In this document: positions 51,101-58,270 of the stretch, piece after piece
How positions within the stretch are numbered: the first letter of the stretch is position 1
Layout: the number at the start of each line of letters is the position of its first letter
Origin: Eonycteris spelaea
Lineage: Eukaryota > Chordata > Mammalia > Chiroptera > Pteropodidae
Assembly (NCBI GenBank): GCA_003508835.1
Contig: PUFA01000007.1
Span: 14,345,001 to 14,409,000, forward strand
Direction: 5' to 3'
Length of the DNA: 64,000 nt
Notes under the pieces: generated by a model
Told to the model about the DNA's origin: nothing
What the model saw: the letters and a program-made list of their open reading frames with translations, nothing else
Database searches by the model: none
Translations under genes and position numbers: made by a program

Positions 51101-53870
51101 ATGGAAGTTGGTGTTTAACAGATTTTCAGTCTAATAATCTTGGAAACCAGACATCACTTGTAATGGGGGTAGGAATTAATCATAAATCCTACTTATATCT
51201 TGCCTTCCCTTTTCTTTCTTGACTAATTATCTACTGTGTGGCTTGTGCTGTGTTTGGTGCAGTGAATAAAGAGATAAACACCACACAGTTGTGCACCCTT
51301 TTACTAGCCAAGATTAGCAATCCTCTGAATGTCTGCTGACCTGTTCTTTCATATATTTACTCATTCCTACAACAGTGAAACTCACCATGGTCCTCCCCAT
51401 GCTCTGTGATATTGATTATTATTTTGGAAAAGGACCACATTGTCTATAAGCGGCAGAGATAGATCAATATAAAGCATAATTTCGTGTGCCATCTTCTCTG
51501 CTTTTCTACACTCTCCCTAGGAATGTTATTAATTAGCAATTCAGGGAAAGTACAATAATGACCATCACTTGTTAAACTTATAATGTACTAGACACTTGCT
51601 TAGTGTTTTACGAACATTTTCTTAATTTATTTCAATCTATGTAGCCACCCTGTGAGGTAAGAATTAGGCTCTCCATGTGTAAATGAGGAAACCAAACCTT
51701 GGAAATGTTAAGTAAATTGCTAAAAGCTTCACTGTTGGACTCGATGAACCAGAACTTCTAACTCTCTCAGAAACCCTGTTTCTTAACCATTGCGCAAAGA
51801 TATGTGCTGTGAGGAGGACTTGCTCCAAATCATGAGAGAGAGTTTGGATACTTTTTTCTGTACTGTTCCTCTAGACAATTATGTTTTAACATCCAAAGAT
51901 AATTGGAAAATTGTGTCGAGGTTTAATTGTGTCATTCATATTTATGTAATTCATATTAAATGTAAATTATATGAATTTTTTCTTACTAGATTATAATTCC
52001 CATAAGGCATGCCAGTTGATCAAAATGCAAAGAAAGCTTCTACAATCCCTATACCCTCCTTCTACCCCTCACCCCACTTCTCTCTCATTAGAGTATAGAT
52101 GATCACTGCCCTTACCAATGTTGGAAATCCTTAACGGTGTTCGAAAAATGCCCTTCTTATCCAGCCTCCAGTGTATAATCTGATTTAAGTCACCTTTCTG
52201 GCTGCAGCTGACTTTATAACCTCAATTGCATTCCCAATCCCTCAACTCCACACATCTCCCACTCCTATAGCTCCTACCCAAGACATACCTATATATATCC
52301 CATTTCTAGTTTCACAGAACTCAAAATTTCTTAAACATATGTTTTTCAAAACTGCTGTGCCTTTGCTCTTGATAGTAGGACCCTTCCCACTTATCTTCTG
52401 TTGTCAGCCTGGGAAAATCTTGCTTATTCCTCAGGTGCCAATATAAGTGTCACCTCTGTGAAGCCCCCACCACTACTCCATGAGAGGCAGGGTTTATCAC
52501 TTCACTTCTGACCATCAAAACGTTCTGTTTATGTCTTTGGTAAAGCCTTAACACTGGTTTATAGTTCATTTTCTATCTGTTTCTTCTCAATGGGAGCTCT
52601 AGAAGGTTACATCATTATGGGTTATTTATCTTTTACACTTAGCACTACTCATAGTAACTTCTTCATGAAACATACTGAATTGTTACTGATATTGATAAAA
52701 TAACCTTTATTAAGTATCTTCCTGTATCTTAAGCACTATCTTGATATTTATACACGTTATTTTGCTTAATCCTCATACTTATCCGATGATACAAGGACAA
52801 TTGTTATTCCCATTTTACAAATTAGGAAATTGACGTTAAGAGGCAACGTAATTTTACTAGAGTAACACGGCAAGCAAGTGATGGAGTCAAAATTTGAACC
52901 CAGAGTACCTGACTCCAGAGCTCCTTTATACCAATAGGAACAATCCATCAATCAAATCAAAAAATTCTCTGGGAAATTATCAACAATTAGGAGATACATT
53001 CTCTATTGAGACCAACCCTGAATGGCTGAAGAGGAGGATTTAAAGATACCCTGTTACCAAAAGAATGAGTGAGGTCCTTGGAAAAGGCTTGAGAGGCATT
53101 AGAAATATCTTGTTTGTTCACAAAAAGAGGATCAAAGAAATCTGCTGTGATCGCTGATAAAGTTAGGTTCAGAGAAAAATAACCCTCATATATTTTTTTT
53201 CAAAGAGTGAACGAGAGAACCAGAAAAGCCTTGTTTGGCTGTGAATGGTGTAGGTCATCAAATGCCTTTTACAGAAGAGAAGACTAAGATCCAGATTAAT
53301 TATACAGCTTTACCTAAGGGCACATGGCTAATAAGTAACAGACCTTGGACTAGAATCCCGGTTTCCTGAGTCCCAGTTCAGTGCCCTTTCCACCATAGTG
53401 TGCTATATATTAGAGTTGCTGTATTTCTGTTTAGAGAAAAAGATGCTAGACCAAGGCAGAGATGAGTCTTTGAGGAAAACAGCTTGATGCTTTGGGAGCT
53501 GGTCAGCTTTTGCCCAAGACCTGCTGCTATTTTGGGCTCTCAGTTTGCTCAGAACTACATACTGCCAGCCATACAAATAAAAAGGTAAGGCTATTATTTA
53601 GGCCTCCTAGGTCTGTGCATTCACTTCTCTGCTTGCAAGGGCAAATTATCAGTACATCTCCGTTGGGCCTTTTGAACATAGGATTATATTATCTCTTGTC
53701 TTAGCCCTTAGATGTCTACTGGTTTGTCTCTGTTACAATAAATGCACAAGCCTTGCTTTCAGGTTGGGAAAGCAGAGGGAAAAGAAAGGAATCTAAGTCA
53801 GTCTTTAACCAGTGCTGATTTCTAATGCTGTTTCTTTCTGTTTCTTTCAGGGCGACGAGGAAGGACCCAG
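8349..53870 (+). CDS. TRIM44: TRIM44, tripartite motif protein 44 (exons 1-4; 3' end outside window)
   Basis: Recognised from the protein: ATG followed by [20 protein letters not shown], the long Glu/Ser tract, a B-box and the exon 3 coiled coil. The gene joins 8349-9016, 24766-24843, 45774-46013 and 53851-53870, then continues past 64000. TRIM44 (DIPB) lacks a RING and instead has a UBP-type zinc finger. In the literature it stabilises partners such as TRIM17 and the mitochondrial antiviral adaptor MAVS (VISA). Exon phases are 0, 0, 0 and 2. Exon 1 encodes 223 codons (if one missing G is counted), then 26, 80 and 6 plus two bases. With nine terminal residues expected from exon 5, the total is 344, the human length as I recall it. 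As printed, exon 1 carries a one-base deletion at 8430-8432. Confidence 0.95.
9684..9859 (+). repeat. 90-bp tandem duplication in intron 1
   Basis: Copy 1 (9684-9773) and copy 2 (9774-9859) both begin GTTAGTTGAATGAATGAATT and run in parallel through a GTTTACAATC and GGGAGAAACTGC segment. They differ by a small deletion and about five or six substitutions. The 5' part of each copy carries a TGAATGAATGAA tail like the 3' end of an L2 element. Confidence 0.85.
10015..11400 (-). repeat. LINE-1 fragment, antisense
   Basis: The plus strand starts with a T-rich run and 'attgtaaaatacacac', then reads phrases typical of reversed L1 3' sequence: 'tggctgtaccaatttgcatt' near 10624, 'tgggtcata' near 10564, and 'tcttttgctcacttttctgtt' near 10834. 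Old and diverged. A C-run at about 11106-11116 interrupts it. Confidence 0.65.
11620..11900 (-). repeat. L2 LINE fragment
   Basis: Reverse-complement L2 3' end: TTCATTCATTCATTAGTTCA, then 'aagcactggggatatagcagt' and an A-rich 'aaacatgtaataagtg' part. Gives no coding potential. Confidence 0.6.
14095..14300 (-). repeat. MIR SINE
   Basis: Reverse-complement MIR with 'actatgtgccaggcattat', 'attattatctct', 'gaaggaaactgaggcatag' and 'gtggcagagctta' in the right order. Confidence 0.75.
14884..14928 (+). repeat. (GT)n microsatellite
   Basis: About 22 GT units with one interruption near the start. Likely length-polymorphic. Confidence 0.95.
15310..15530 (-). repeat. L2 LINE fragment
   Basis: Diverged antisense L2: a 'ggttcctgacatcaggaagc' segment, then 'ttcttggaggaggtggtgtt' and 'ggtgggccttcaaagatgg', matching the order of reversed L2 3' sequence. 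Confidence 0.5.
15640..15745 (+). repeat. L2 LINE 3' fragment
   Basis: Contains 'gtattcccagcacctagcac' followed by 'agtgcctgttggatagtag' and 'aatatttgttaaa', the plus-sense L2 3' end. Confidence 0.65.
16290..16525 (+). repeat. MIR SINE
   Basis: Plus-sense MIR: 'tttgagtcctggctctgtta', 'ttggctgtgccatgttgg', 'tggtttcctcacctgtaaca', 'gtaaagagcttagcacaatg' and 'cctgggatataataagcc'. Confidence 0.8.
17165..17385 (-). repeat. MIR SINE
   Basis: Reverse-complement MIR: 'attgagtggttttaggtcag', then 'tttgatctcaatacaacttc', 'cagatgaagaaactgataga' and 'ggtcacctatctaataagag'. Confidence 0.65.
17680..17770 (-). repeat. MIR SINE fragment
   Basis: Short antisense MIR piece: 'aaaatttattgagatcttat', 'attatctcattaaattttta' and 'ttatttgaggtggaga'. 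Confidence 0.45.
17930..18260 (-). repeat. L2 LINE fragment
   Basis: Antisense L2 upstream part: 'acaggcataagcaagttaaa', 'gagagtgactgggagggggg', 'gaggaagtgacctgagtata' and 'gtagaggctctgaggtgg' keep the order of the reversed L2 consensus. Confidence 0.55.
19620..19740 (-). repeat. MIR SINE fragment
   Basis: Antisense MIR: 'catttacaatttgagaaaca', 'gctcacacagcagttagtag' and 'gaatggaacctgggtctct'. Confidence 0.6.
20170..20760 (-). repeat. LINE-1 3' fragment, antisense
   Basis: Reversed L1 3' phrases: 'caatccactattgatggatg', 'cttaggatgtttccagtttt', 'gtgctgcaatatatattttt' and 'ttcaagtcctttgttgggat'. Confidence 0.6.
20805..21075 (+). repeat. Two adjoining MIR-like fragments
   Basis: At 20805-20930, 'cctggttttgttattaacta' and 'gctctgtaattttggggata' fit plus-sense MIR. 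At 20935-21075, 'gagctctgtgattttgcagt' and 'ttcctcatctgtaaagtggg' fit a second one. Confidence 0.5.
23265..23395 (-). repeat. LINE-1 3' terminus, antisense
   Basis: A T-run followed by 'aagtttattgggggtaacat', 'tggttaatacagttatataa' and 'tttcaggtgtacattataat' is the reversed 3' end of an L1 family common in laurasiatherian mammals. Confidence 0.7.
23505..23740 (-). repeat. MIR SINE
   Basis: Antisense MIR: 'attatctcatttaatcttat', 'tacaaccctatgaaatagta', 'gattaaaaaaaaatcaaagg' and 'gaatccagacagtgtagctc'. Confidence 0.75.
24035..24260 (-). repeat. MIR SINE
   Basis: Antisense MIR: 'gacatttgtagagcgcttaa', 'tgccacatactatgctaata', 'ttatccgcattttatagaag' and 'tgatttgcctgaggttaatc'. Confidence 0.75.
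24766..24843 (+). CDS. TRIM44: TRIM44 coding exon 2
   Basis: A 78-bp exon of 26 whole codons, residues 224-249 ([10 protein letters not shown]... to ...KSSDPK), between a TTTTTTCTAG acceptor and a GTAAGT donor. Phase 0 on both sides, so skipping it would keep the frame. It links the B-box to the coiled coil and matches the known TRIM44 protein along its whole length. Confidence 0.95.
24885..25398 (+). mobile_element. Tigger/pogo-type DNA transposon remnant
   Basis: The ends form imperfect inverted repeats (GGGTATCCCTC-like at 5', GGGAAACCTG at 3') and are flanked by TA on both sides (24883-24884 and 25399-25400), the Tc1/mariner target duplication. From 25185 the plus strand encodes [20 protein letters not shown], which resembles the N-terminal helix-turn-helix start of Tigger transposases. 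The position of the initiating Met is GTG. Only about 30 codons of transposase remain before the sequence jumps to the 3' end, so it is an internally deleted, inactive copy. It begins 42 bp after the exon 2 splice donor. Confidence 0.75.
26120..26550 (-). repeat. MIR SINE split by an L1 3' fragment
   Basis: The first MIR part (26120-26182) has 'cttgagcatctcctgagagc' and 'caggcactgtgctaggagcc'. Matching MIR resumes at about 26390 with 'ggacattgagactcagagag' and 'gtctgggattcaaaccctga'. Between them, about 26185-26380 is L1 3' sequence ('attgtggtaaaatatacata', 'gtgcacagttcagtggcatt', 'catccatctccagaactta'). The insertion explains the gap. Confidence 0.65.
27308..27393 (+). repeat. (TCTG)n(TCTA)n compound microsatellite
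   Basis: Four TGTC units pass into about ten TATC units and then degenerate into ATCTAATCTAATC. Likely length-polymorphic. Confidence 0.95.
28123..28258 (+). mobile_element. MER5A-type hAT/Charlie MITE fragment
   Basis: CAGTGGTTCTTAAACTTT, then 'aaaatcacctggaggacttg', 'gcccacccccagactttctg' and 'ctgggccttggc' follow the MER5A consensus. The 3' terminal repeat is missing. Confidence 0.7.
29145..30640 (-). repeat. LINE-1 / HAL1-like element with ORF1 remnants, antisense
   Basis: At the low end, a T-rich run and 'attggttagacatctatata' mark an L1 3' terminus. Higher up, minus-strand frames carry L1 ORF1p-like peptides: [20 protein letters not shown] at about 30395-30592 and [20 protein letters not shown] at about 29980-30210. 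The latter runs into RPTPRHII, the conserved ORF1p C-terminal region. Frames are broken by stops, and no ORF2 was seen, so a HAL1 (ORF1-only) element or a deleted L1 are both possible. Confidence 0.7.
31400..31620. repeat. L2 fragment followed by MIR fragment
   Basis: 'ttggagggcatgaattgtgt' and 'ggtacctggcatatggtaat' (31400-31475) fit a plus-sense L2 3' end. 'cttatgaaaagaaatatta' and 'actaagttattagaaagtga' (to 31620) fit an antisense MIR. Confidence 0.45.
32218..32345 (+). mobile_element. MER5A-type hAT/Charlie MITE fragment
   Basis: 'aaatgcagattcttgagccc', 'gcatctactttgatagtctg', 'ggattatcctgatgcatatg' and 'accacactttgagacac' follow the 3' part of MER5-type elements. Confidence 0.65.
32395..32434 (+). 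repeat. (GT)n microsatellite
   Basis: About 20 GT units with one GC interruption. Confidence 0.95.
32875..32975 (-). repeat. MIR SINE fragment
   Basis: Antisense MIR: 'gtttacagatgaggagactg', 'gcctgaggtcacccaggcac' and 'agctggagcagg'. Confidence 0.6.
33010..33655 (+). repeat. LINE-1 3' UTR, sense
   Basis: 'gggatgtggaaaaattggaa', 'ctagtgggaatgtaaaatgg', 'tggaaaacagtttggcggtt', 'attccatttatatggaatgt' and 'tactaaaaaacagtgaattg' give the sense order of an old L1 3' region ending in an A-rich tail near 33650. Confidence 0.75.
33684..33708 (+). repeat. (GA)n simple repeat
   Basis: Twelve GA units directly after the L1 tail. Confidence 0.9.
33855..34060 (+). repeat. MIR SINE
   Basis: 'aaaagctcaggctctggaat', 'tgtacttaacttctccattt', 'gctaaatagggaataagagc' and 'aattaaatgaggtaatctat' fit a diverged plus-sense MIR. 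Confidence 0.5.
35335..35847 (+). mobile_element. MER2-type Tigger MITE, interrupted
   Basis: The ends are inverted ('ccttattcacagggtttttt' at 5'; 'gctgaatccatggatgcag' and 'gaggacgactg' at 3') with TA on both sides (35333-35334, 35848-35849). Internal 'aatatttgcatatagtctac', 'acatcctccagtatacttta' and 'aaataatgacaagaaaaaag' match MER2. The element is split at about 35526-35671 by a second transposon. Confidence 0.8.
35526..35671 (+). mobile_element. Tigger1-derived MITE nested in MER2
   Basis: Begins 'gtacctcattttattatggc' and ends 'ttgcagtggtctggaaccaa' plus GGTATGCCTA, the inverted ends of Tigger1. Inside, 'ataaattgaaggc' from the 5' UTR side runs directly into 'accaccagcaaaaagatt' from the 3' transposase end, so the whole transposase gene is deleted. 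It is younger than the MER2 copy it splits. Confidence 0.75.
36050..36430. repeat. Two MIR fragments in opposite orientation
   Basis: 36050-36140 is antisense ('tccccattttacagatgaag', 'ttgtccagagccacagagct'). 36310-36430 is sense ('gagcacagacattggagtca', 'cacttattacctgtatcact'). Confidence 0.6.
36630..36824 (+). mobile_element. 195-bp Tigger-type MITE (MER44-like, uncertain)
   Basis: Starts CAGTAAGTCCTCAATT and ends ATTGAGGAGCTGACTG, an imperfect terminal inverted repeat. TA lies on both sides (36628-36629, 36825-36826). Internal 'attttaccataggctatctg' and 'ataaacaagagttaagttcc' are shared with a mammalian DNA-transposon family I only tentatively place as MER44/Tigger7. Confidence 0.65.
37265..37430 (-). 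repeat. MIR SINE fragment
   Basis: Antisense MIR: 'gtattattacccgtatttta', 'tgaatgaagaaattcctacc' and 'gttgtcagagccagtactaa'. Confidence 0.5.
38960..41020 (-). repeat. LINE-1 ORF2 fragment, antisense, split by Tigger2
   Basis: The plus strand carries reversed L1 phrases: 'atgtctgttcaggtctttgg' near 39010, 'gggaagaactgacatcttga' near 39737 and 'gcatctattaatatgatat' near 40832. The minus frame at 39073-39411 includes [20 protein letters not shown], a match to the C-terminal part of L1 ORF2p. The ORF2 order continues on the far side of a DNA transposon at 39986-40465. All frames are broken, so it is inactive. Confidence 0.8.
39986..40465 (+). mobile_element. Tigger2-type MITE inserted in the LINE-1
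   Basis: Begins CAGTAATCCCCCTTATCTG and ends AAAGGGGGACTGCTG, inverted ends flanked by TA (39984-39985 and 40466-40467). 'aatattaaatgaaaaattcc', 'gtgaatcatccctttatcca' and 'cttagtagccatcttagcta' match the Tigger2 ends. It is about 480 bp with the transposase deleted. L1 sequence resumes directly after it. Confidence 0.8.
44890..45100 (+). repeat. LINE-1 3' fragment, sense
   Basis: 'gagcagtttggcagtatcat', 'gtgttcattgatgtgtagtt' and 'aaggaaatggttaaataggt' follow the order of old L1 3' sequence. Confidence 0.5.
45101..45142 (+). repeat. (AC)n microsatellite
   Basis: About 21 AC units with one AG interruption. Confidence 0.95.
45774..46013 (+). CDS. TRIM44: TRIM44 coding exon 3 (coiled coil)
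   Basis: A 240-bp exon of 80 whole codons, residues 250-329, from VTRDQMK to ESAEPKAE, between a TGTATTCTGCAG acceptor and a GTAAAG donor. Residues about 258-320 are heptad-rich and Gln/Glu/Lys-rich, as for the TRIM coiled coil used for self-association. The match to mammalian TRIM44 is almost perfect. One difference stands out: codon 45840-45842 is TAT (Tyr272), where I recall Asp in the conserved VIADEEQ run. Phase 0 on both sides. Confidence 0.95.
46578..46625 (+). repeat. Near-perfect 20-bp inverted repeat, 8-base loop
   Basis: AACAATGAATGTAGTTACTA pairs with TAGTAACTATATTCATTGTT with one G/T mismatch position, around the loop TATGAATA. It lies about 565 bp after exon 3. Confidence 0.85.
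46729..46792 (+). repeat. (TA)n-rich low-complexity tract
   Basis: Two TA runs separated by AAACATAAATATATTT, self-complementary and prone to cruciform extrusion. Confidence 0.85.
47215..47400 (-). repeat. MIR SINE fragment
   Basis: Antisense MIR: 'gtcatcatttcatttaatcc', 'gatactgagatgcagagaac' and 'tttagttagtaaaaaatagg'. Confidence 0.6.
48010..49250 (-). repeat. LINE-1 fragment, antisense
   Basis: 'attccattgtgatcagagaa', 'tggtctctcttggtgaatac', 'aagaatgtgtattctgtact' and 'ctttaatcatcatgaaagtt' are reversed sequence of old L1 copies. A TA/CTA-rich simple repeat lies inside at about 48120-48170. Confidence 0.6.
49340..49495 (+). repeat. LINE-1 3' end, sense
   Basis: 'aagtttgtggtaatagttgc', 'gaatatacacttaaaacagg' and 'ttatgtctcaataaac' match the sense 3' end. 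Confidence 0.55.
49930..50075 (-). repeat. LINE-1 3' terminus, antisense
   Basis: 'ccagctttattgaaatatta', 'ttaacatataaagtaagttt' and 'catcccactcacttcca' fit a reversed L1 3' end. Confidence 0.5.
51565..51785 (-). repeat. MIR SINE
   Basis: Antisense MIR: 'taatgtactagacacttgct', 'ccaccctgtgaggtaagaat' and 'taaatgaggaaaccaaacct'. Confidence 0.7.
52360..52935. repeat. L2 fragment followed by MIR
   Basis: 52360-52690 is sense L2-like ('tctgtgaagcccccaccact', 'ctcaatgggagctctagaag'). 52690-52935 is antisense MIR ('ttgcttaatcctcatactta', 'cattttacaaattaggaaat', 'tgaacccagagtacctgact'). Confidence 0.6.
53255..53400 (-). repeat. MIR SINE fragment
   Basis: Antisense MIR: 'tttacagaagagaagactaa', 'gggcacatggctaataagta' and 'ggactagaatcccggtttcc'. 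Confidence 0.6.
53851..53870 (+). CDS. TRIM44: TRIM44 coding exon 4, a 20-nt microexon
   Basis: Twenty bases coding G-D-E-E-G-P plus the first two bases of a Ser codon, between a strong polypyrimidine acceptor (TTTCTGTTTCTTTCAG) and a GTAAGA donor. The residues continue the TRIM44 tail directly after the AEPKAE of exon 3. Exit phase is 2, so skipping it would shift the frame. The remaining tail, an acidic run ending in EEEDT in human as I recall, lies on an exon I could not find before 64000. Confidence 0.9.
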
Positions 53871-54900
53871 GTAAGATCACATTATTGCTGCTTGTCTGTT
53901 CTCAGAATTGAAGTAGAGTGACATTATGGCCTTTTAATGCCCCATGAAGTATGGATAGCCAAGGAATAGCACAGAAAAGGGATCTCCATCTTAAACCAGG
54001 GCTTTGAAGATCTTATTTTGTAAGATTCTCATCTCCTTCCTCATCTATGCCATTTCCTGCCTGTAACCTTCAGATAAAGGTAGACTTTAAAGTATGTAAT
54101 GACAGTAACTTTGCTTTATTCTTTAGCACATTCAGAATATCTTGTTAAGAAGAGTGGCACCATATTTGAATGGTAATTAGGTCTCAGGTGGACTGACTAG
54201 ATAAACTTTTGCATTGTTCTCTCTTGATTGGAATTGGGTTACTTTTTTTTTTTTTAAATGGGCTCTGGATCCAGTATTTTAAATTTCTGACCTGTAACAT
54301 CTTTGTGCCTGACTCAAGACACCTATACAATAAATCCTAGATCATAGGTATACAAAACTCTTTAGGAAAAAAATGCTCCTTTGTGCTTCCATATACCACA
54401 TGACATTAAAAAGTGCATTTCATTTTTGCCTCAACTTTACAGTGAACCTGGGCTTTGGTTTACTTACCTCTCCTGTCATTCTGCTCAGGCAATAGAACAG
54501 GCACTAGGAAGTGCTGCAGCTGCCATCAACACAATGACAACCTCTCTTGTCACGTGGGATCATACACTGTTAAGGCTAGGAGGTATTAAAAAGGTCATCC
54601 AGCCCACTGCTATTCAGAACTTTAGTTTTAGCAGAAGCACCCCCCCCCCGCCCCAAATGAGCTTTAAGTAGAACTTCAATATATATAAAAAAGTTTTTCT
54701 CTGGTTAAAGTTGGGGGTCACACCTGTTGTTGAACCTTCTTTCTCTATTACAATAGACCCTAAGGGACTTCTGCAGAAACCTAGGGTTTTTCAAAACTCA
54801 TTTGAAAATAACTGATCTAGTTCAAGTTTCTCTTTGAAAGAAACTAAATACATTGTCGAAGTTTACTTTACAGGAGCCAGGATTCAGTCTCTTCTCTGTT

Positions 54901-54915
54901 CCCCCCCCCCCCCCC
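54901..54915 (+). repeat. C15 homopolymer
   Basis: Fifteen consecutive C. A second C-run with one G lies near 54643-54656 and another near 11106. All are prone to sequencing length error. Confidence 0.9.
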
Positions 54916-55264
54916 GACCAAACCAACAAATATAGCTCCTTTTTTGTTTGTTTGTTTCTCTCTTCTCACATCCTGAACCCTTCTCTTAGTGTTAAATATT
55001 ATCCCACATCCGCATCTCCTGGTGCTTCCTCCCTTGGGAACTGTGGTGCTCAGCCTAGATCTAGCTCCTTGTCTTCTGTGGTAAAGCCATAGGCACCTTG
55101 TTTTAAACCCACAGAGCCCCAGGGAATCCCTTCAAGCTTCATCTTCCAGCCGTTCTGGGAACAGCTTCCTTCTGTGTTGCAGTTCATTTCCTCCTTTCCT
55201 TCCTTCCTTACCTTCTTTTTCACCCTCTCTTTCTTCTTCCCTCTTTCTTTTCTTATGACCCTAC

Positions 55265-55720
55265 TATGTGTCAGGCACTGTGCTATGTATTGGGTATATA
55301 ATGGTAACTAAAACAGATATGCTCTCTGACCTCGTGGATCCTAAGTCTGGTGGGAGGGACGAGCATATAAAACAGATACTTATGCTCTGGGGAGGTTTAG
55401 GCTGCTTTCGGAAGGGCTCCTAAGTCAGTCCTGGAGGATAAGGGGAGGCTTACTAAAAATGGTTATACATAAACAGAGGTCTGAAAGATTAGGAGGCAAA
55501 CAAATGAGGGGTTGTTCTAGGTAAAGGTAACAACTTGTATAAAAGCTCTAGACAAGAGAATAGTGAAAGAAAGAAAGCGGAGTCCAGACCATTTAGGGCC
55601 TTACAGGCCTCCTTAAAGTATTTGAACTCTATCCTGCAGGGAGTGGGAAGGCATTAAAGAATTTTAAACACTAGAGTTTGGGAAACTAGTTAGACTATGC
55701 TATCAGTAATGGGAGGCTAA
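55265..55720 (-). repeat. L2 LINE fragment
   Basis: Antisense L2: 'ctatgtgtcaggcactgtgc', 'ggtatataatggtaactaaa', 'ctgacctcgtggatcctaag' and 'tctggtgggagggac', followed by the diverged upstream part. Confidence 0.65.
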
Positions 55721-56944
55721 ACCAACAACTCCTCTGGTTCTTGACCAAGTCTTCACCACTTTGCACAGACCTTTGGTTTAGAAACACTTAAATTATCTCA
55801 GGGACACTCTACCTCTTCTACTCTCAAGACTAGCTCTAGCTTCTTAAAATCTAGGCCAAGCAGAGCCCTAGATATTCTTTCCCAGGAAAAGAGTTCAAAC
55901 AAGAAAACACTTTAGCAGCTGTAATGTGCAGACTCCACAGGGTGGAAATGGCAGTTCTGTCTTGGGAGAGCCTGATTAGGATGAACACTCTCTTCTTGTC
56001 TTCATGGTCACATGCCAGAGTCACGTTGATTAGAAGAAGACAGGGACCTGATGAAGAGATTAACTCCCTTGAAAGAATACTATTCAGTGTGAGGGATTGG
56101 CTTTAGAGTTTAATTGCAGATACCTTCATGTCATTTTGACAAGATGGTGGTGAAGCATAAAGTTTCTTTACTAGCAACCAAGATGTCAAGCTGTTTCCCT
56201 CGATCTAGGCTGCCATGGATGTCAGCAGGAATTCTGTTAACTGGGACTTGACAGAACCCTTTTTGGTACAATGAGCATGTTTCAATTTGGCAGAAAGAGG
56301 AAAGAGGAGTCATTTTCTTTTTAACTTTTAAATTCGTACTTGTTGGTTCCATTCAGTTTGCTTGTGTTGAACTATCATTTGGCTCAATTTATTCCAATTA
56401 ACACTTCAGGCAGATTGCCTTTGATCTGAAAGTTCTCTTATTTATGATATACACTTCATCATCTCAATAAGCCAAACAGAGTTTTGTTCCAAAGGCTTCT
56501 GTGCTGCTGACAGTATTAAATGAGGGTTTGATGTGTAAGGGAGACAGAAAGGAAGTATGAGTCTGCCTGTGCAGGGAATGGAAATGAATCTGGGAAGCCT
56601 GAGTTCCAGGTCTGCTTGAATTCTTATACTCGTGTCTCCTTCTAGCATTCTTTCCACACAGCCACTTCCTACCGTCTGCACAGAAGTTCAGGGAGAACTG
56701 GATTCCAGCCACTCTCCACAGTTGTAGGAACAAAGGAAAATTTCTGTCCTATTGAAATGGATTGGTCTGTAATAGATCTATGTTTTCCTCTCTTCCTACC
56801 AGCTGGAGTCTCCCTGCCTTTCCCCTTTTCTGTTCTGAGTTCTTATGCTATTTGACATGAGGTGATCATGTATTTGTACTTTTGATCATGTCTGTCCTGT
56901 GCCCTGAATTTTATTTTGTAGTTGTCCTGCTAATTAACAACAAT

Positions 56945-57170
56945 AATAATCATAGCTTCCATTTATTAAAAGTTTACTTTGTAAAGTGCTTTATGTATAT
57001 TCTCATTTAATCCTCATGTAAAGCTTATGATATAGTTATTATCCTACTTGTAAAATGAGGAAATTAATACTCAGAAAGATTAGTTTGCCCTGGATCACAA
57101 CTAGTAAGTGGCAGAGCACGGACTTTAATGTAGTCTGGCTTCAGGGCTCATGCCCTCAACCACCATTCAG
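56945..57170 (-). repeat. MIR SINE
   Basis: Antisense MIR: 'ttgtaaagtgctttatgtat', 'attctcatttaatcctcatg', 'ttgtaaaatgaggaaattaa' and 'agtaagtggcagagcacgga'. It forms the start of an open stretch at 57055-57528 that I do not call a gene. Confidence 0.75.
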
Positions 57171-58164
57171 ACTGCCTCCAAGAGGCCAGACGAGCGGACT
57201 TCTTTTTGTGACCCAGAATGAAAGCCAAGAAGATTCATACACAGTCCTCAGAGGAACACTTTGGTCTTGTTCCTCTGACCGGGGAGTTCTTACTGCTTTG
57301 ACATTGAATTTCTGTGGCCTCTGTTTTCTGCAAGCTGCTTCTCCTTTCCTTATCTTTGTCACTACAAAGCGTTACTTCTTCATCTCATCCTCACAGTGTT
57401 CTCTGAGTGTCAGCAGCAAAAAAGGTGCTTTTAGACTTCCTGAGGAGCAGCCAGCCAGCCTGCCTTTGGCTCCATGGAGTAACTGCCTATCGCCCCTCCA
57501 TCTGGTAGTTTATTCTTCAGATCCATGATGCAGTCATATAGATGGCAAGGATTCTTGGAGAGCGTGGAGGAGCAAAAGTCCTAATATGTAGAACATGGAT
57601 ATTAACCACTGTGGAGTCATCTTTTAAGAGGTGTCTTTAAAGCCCAGAGTGATTCTTTTTTTTTTTTTTCAAGCAGAAAAAGTAATTTACACTTTTGGCA
57701 GCAATTTTCTGTCTTCTCTATGCTATTATAGGAGATCTTATGTTCGTTCCCTCACATATTGGCTCCTTCTCTATTCCTGCAGGAGCCTGCTGAGAAATAA
57801 TATATATTCGTGGAGAGGGGGTGGCAATAGGATCTGCTGCTTAAAAGCTGTTGTGTAGTGGGAGGAAGTCAGAGAAGGAAGGACCCTTAAACTCTTGTGC
57901 TCAGAGGAGAAAGGAGCAAGATCAATATTAAATTTTGATTTGCCGTTGAGATTTTCTGTGACTTAGAGGAAAATGGCATTTTAATAGTAACAGTCATACT
58001 TGGGACTTCTATAGAATTTTTCATCTTCAGAACTGGCTCTTAATTCAGGCAAAAAGCTCCTGCTGAGATCAGTGTGAATCTGACCCATGCTGATTCCATG
58101 ATCAAACAGGTAGCAAGTTCCGATGGAGTAGGAGCACGAGGAGGGTCAGCAGACGGCCCGTCTG

Positions 58165-58270
58165 TTCTTGGTCTGCCTGCCCCTGGCTGTGTGACCTTGG
58201 GCAAATCATTTAACCTCCTTGACTTTTTGTAGTCTGTTTTTATTTCTCTGTAAATACTAACTAATCTTTT
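58165..58270 (+). repeat. MIR SINE fragment
   Basis: 'ggctgtgtgaccttgggcaa' then 'atcatttaacctccttgact' is the core of sense MIR. Confidence 0.6.

Larger units (their letters stand above)
46014..53850 (+). other. TRIM44: TRIM44 intron 3 (7.8 kb)
   Basis: Bounded by GTAAAG at 46014 and the CTTTCTGTTTCTTTCAG acceptor ending at 53850. It holds an inverted repeat, AT-rich tract, and L1, L2 and MIR remnants. Nothing was recognised in about 46800-47210, 47410-48000, 50090-51560, 51790-52350 and 53410-53850. Confidence 0.9.

Noticed and set aside
57055..57528. 157-codon open frame in intron 4
   Set aside because: Its first third is an antisense MIR repeat and the rest resembles no protein; treated as a chance frame.
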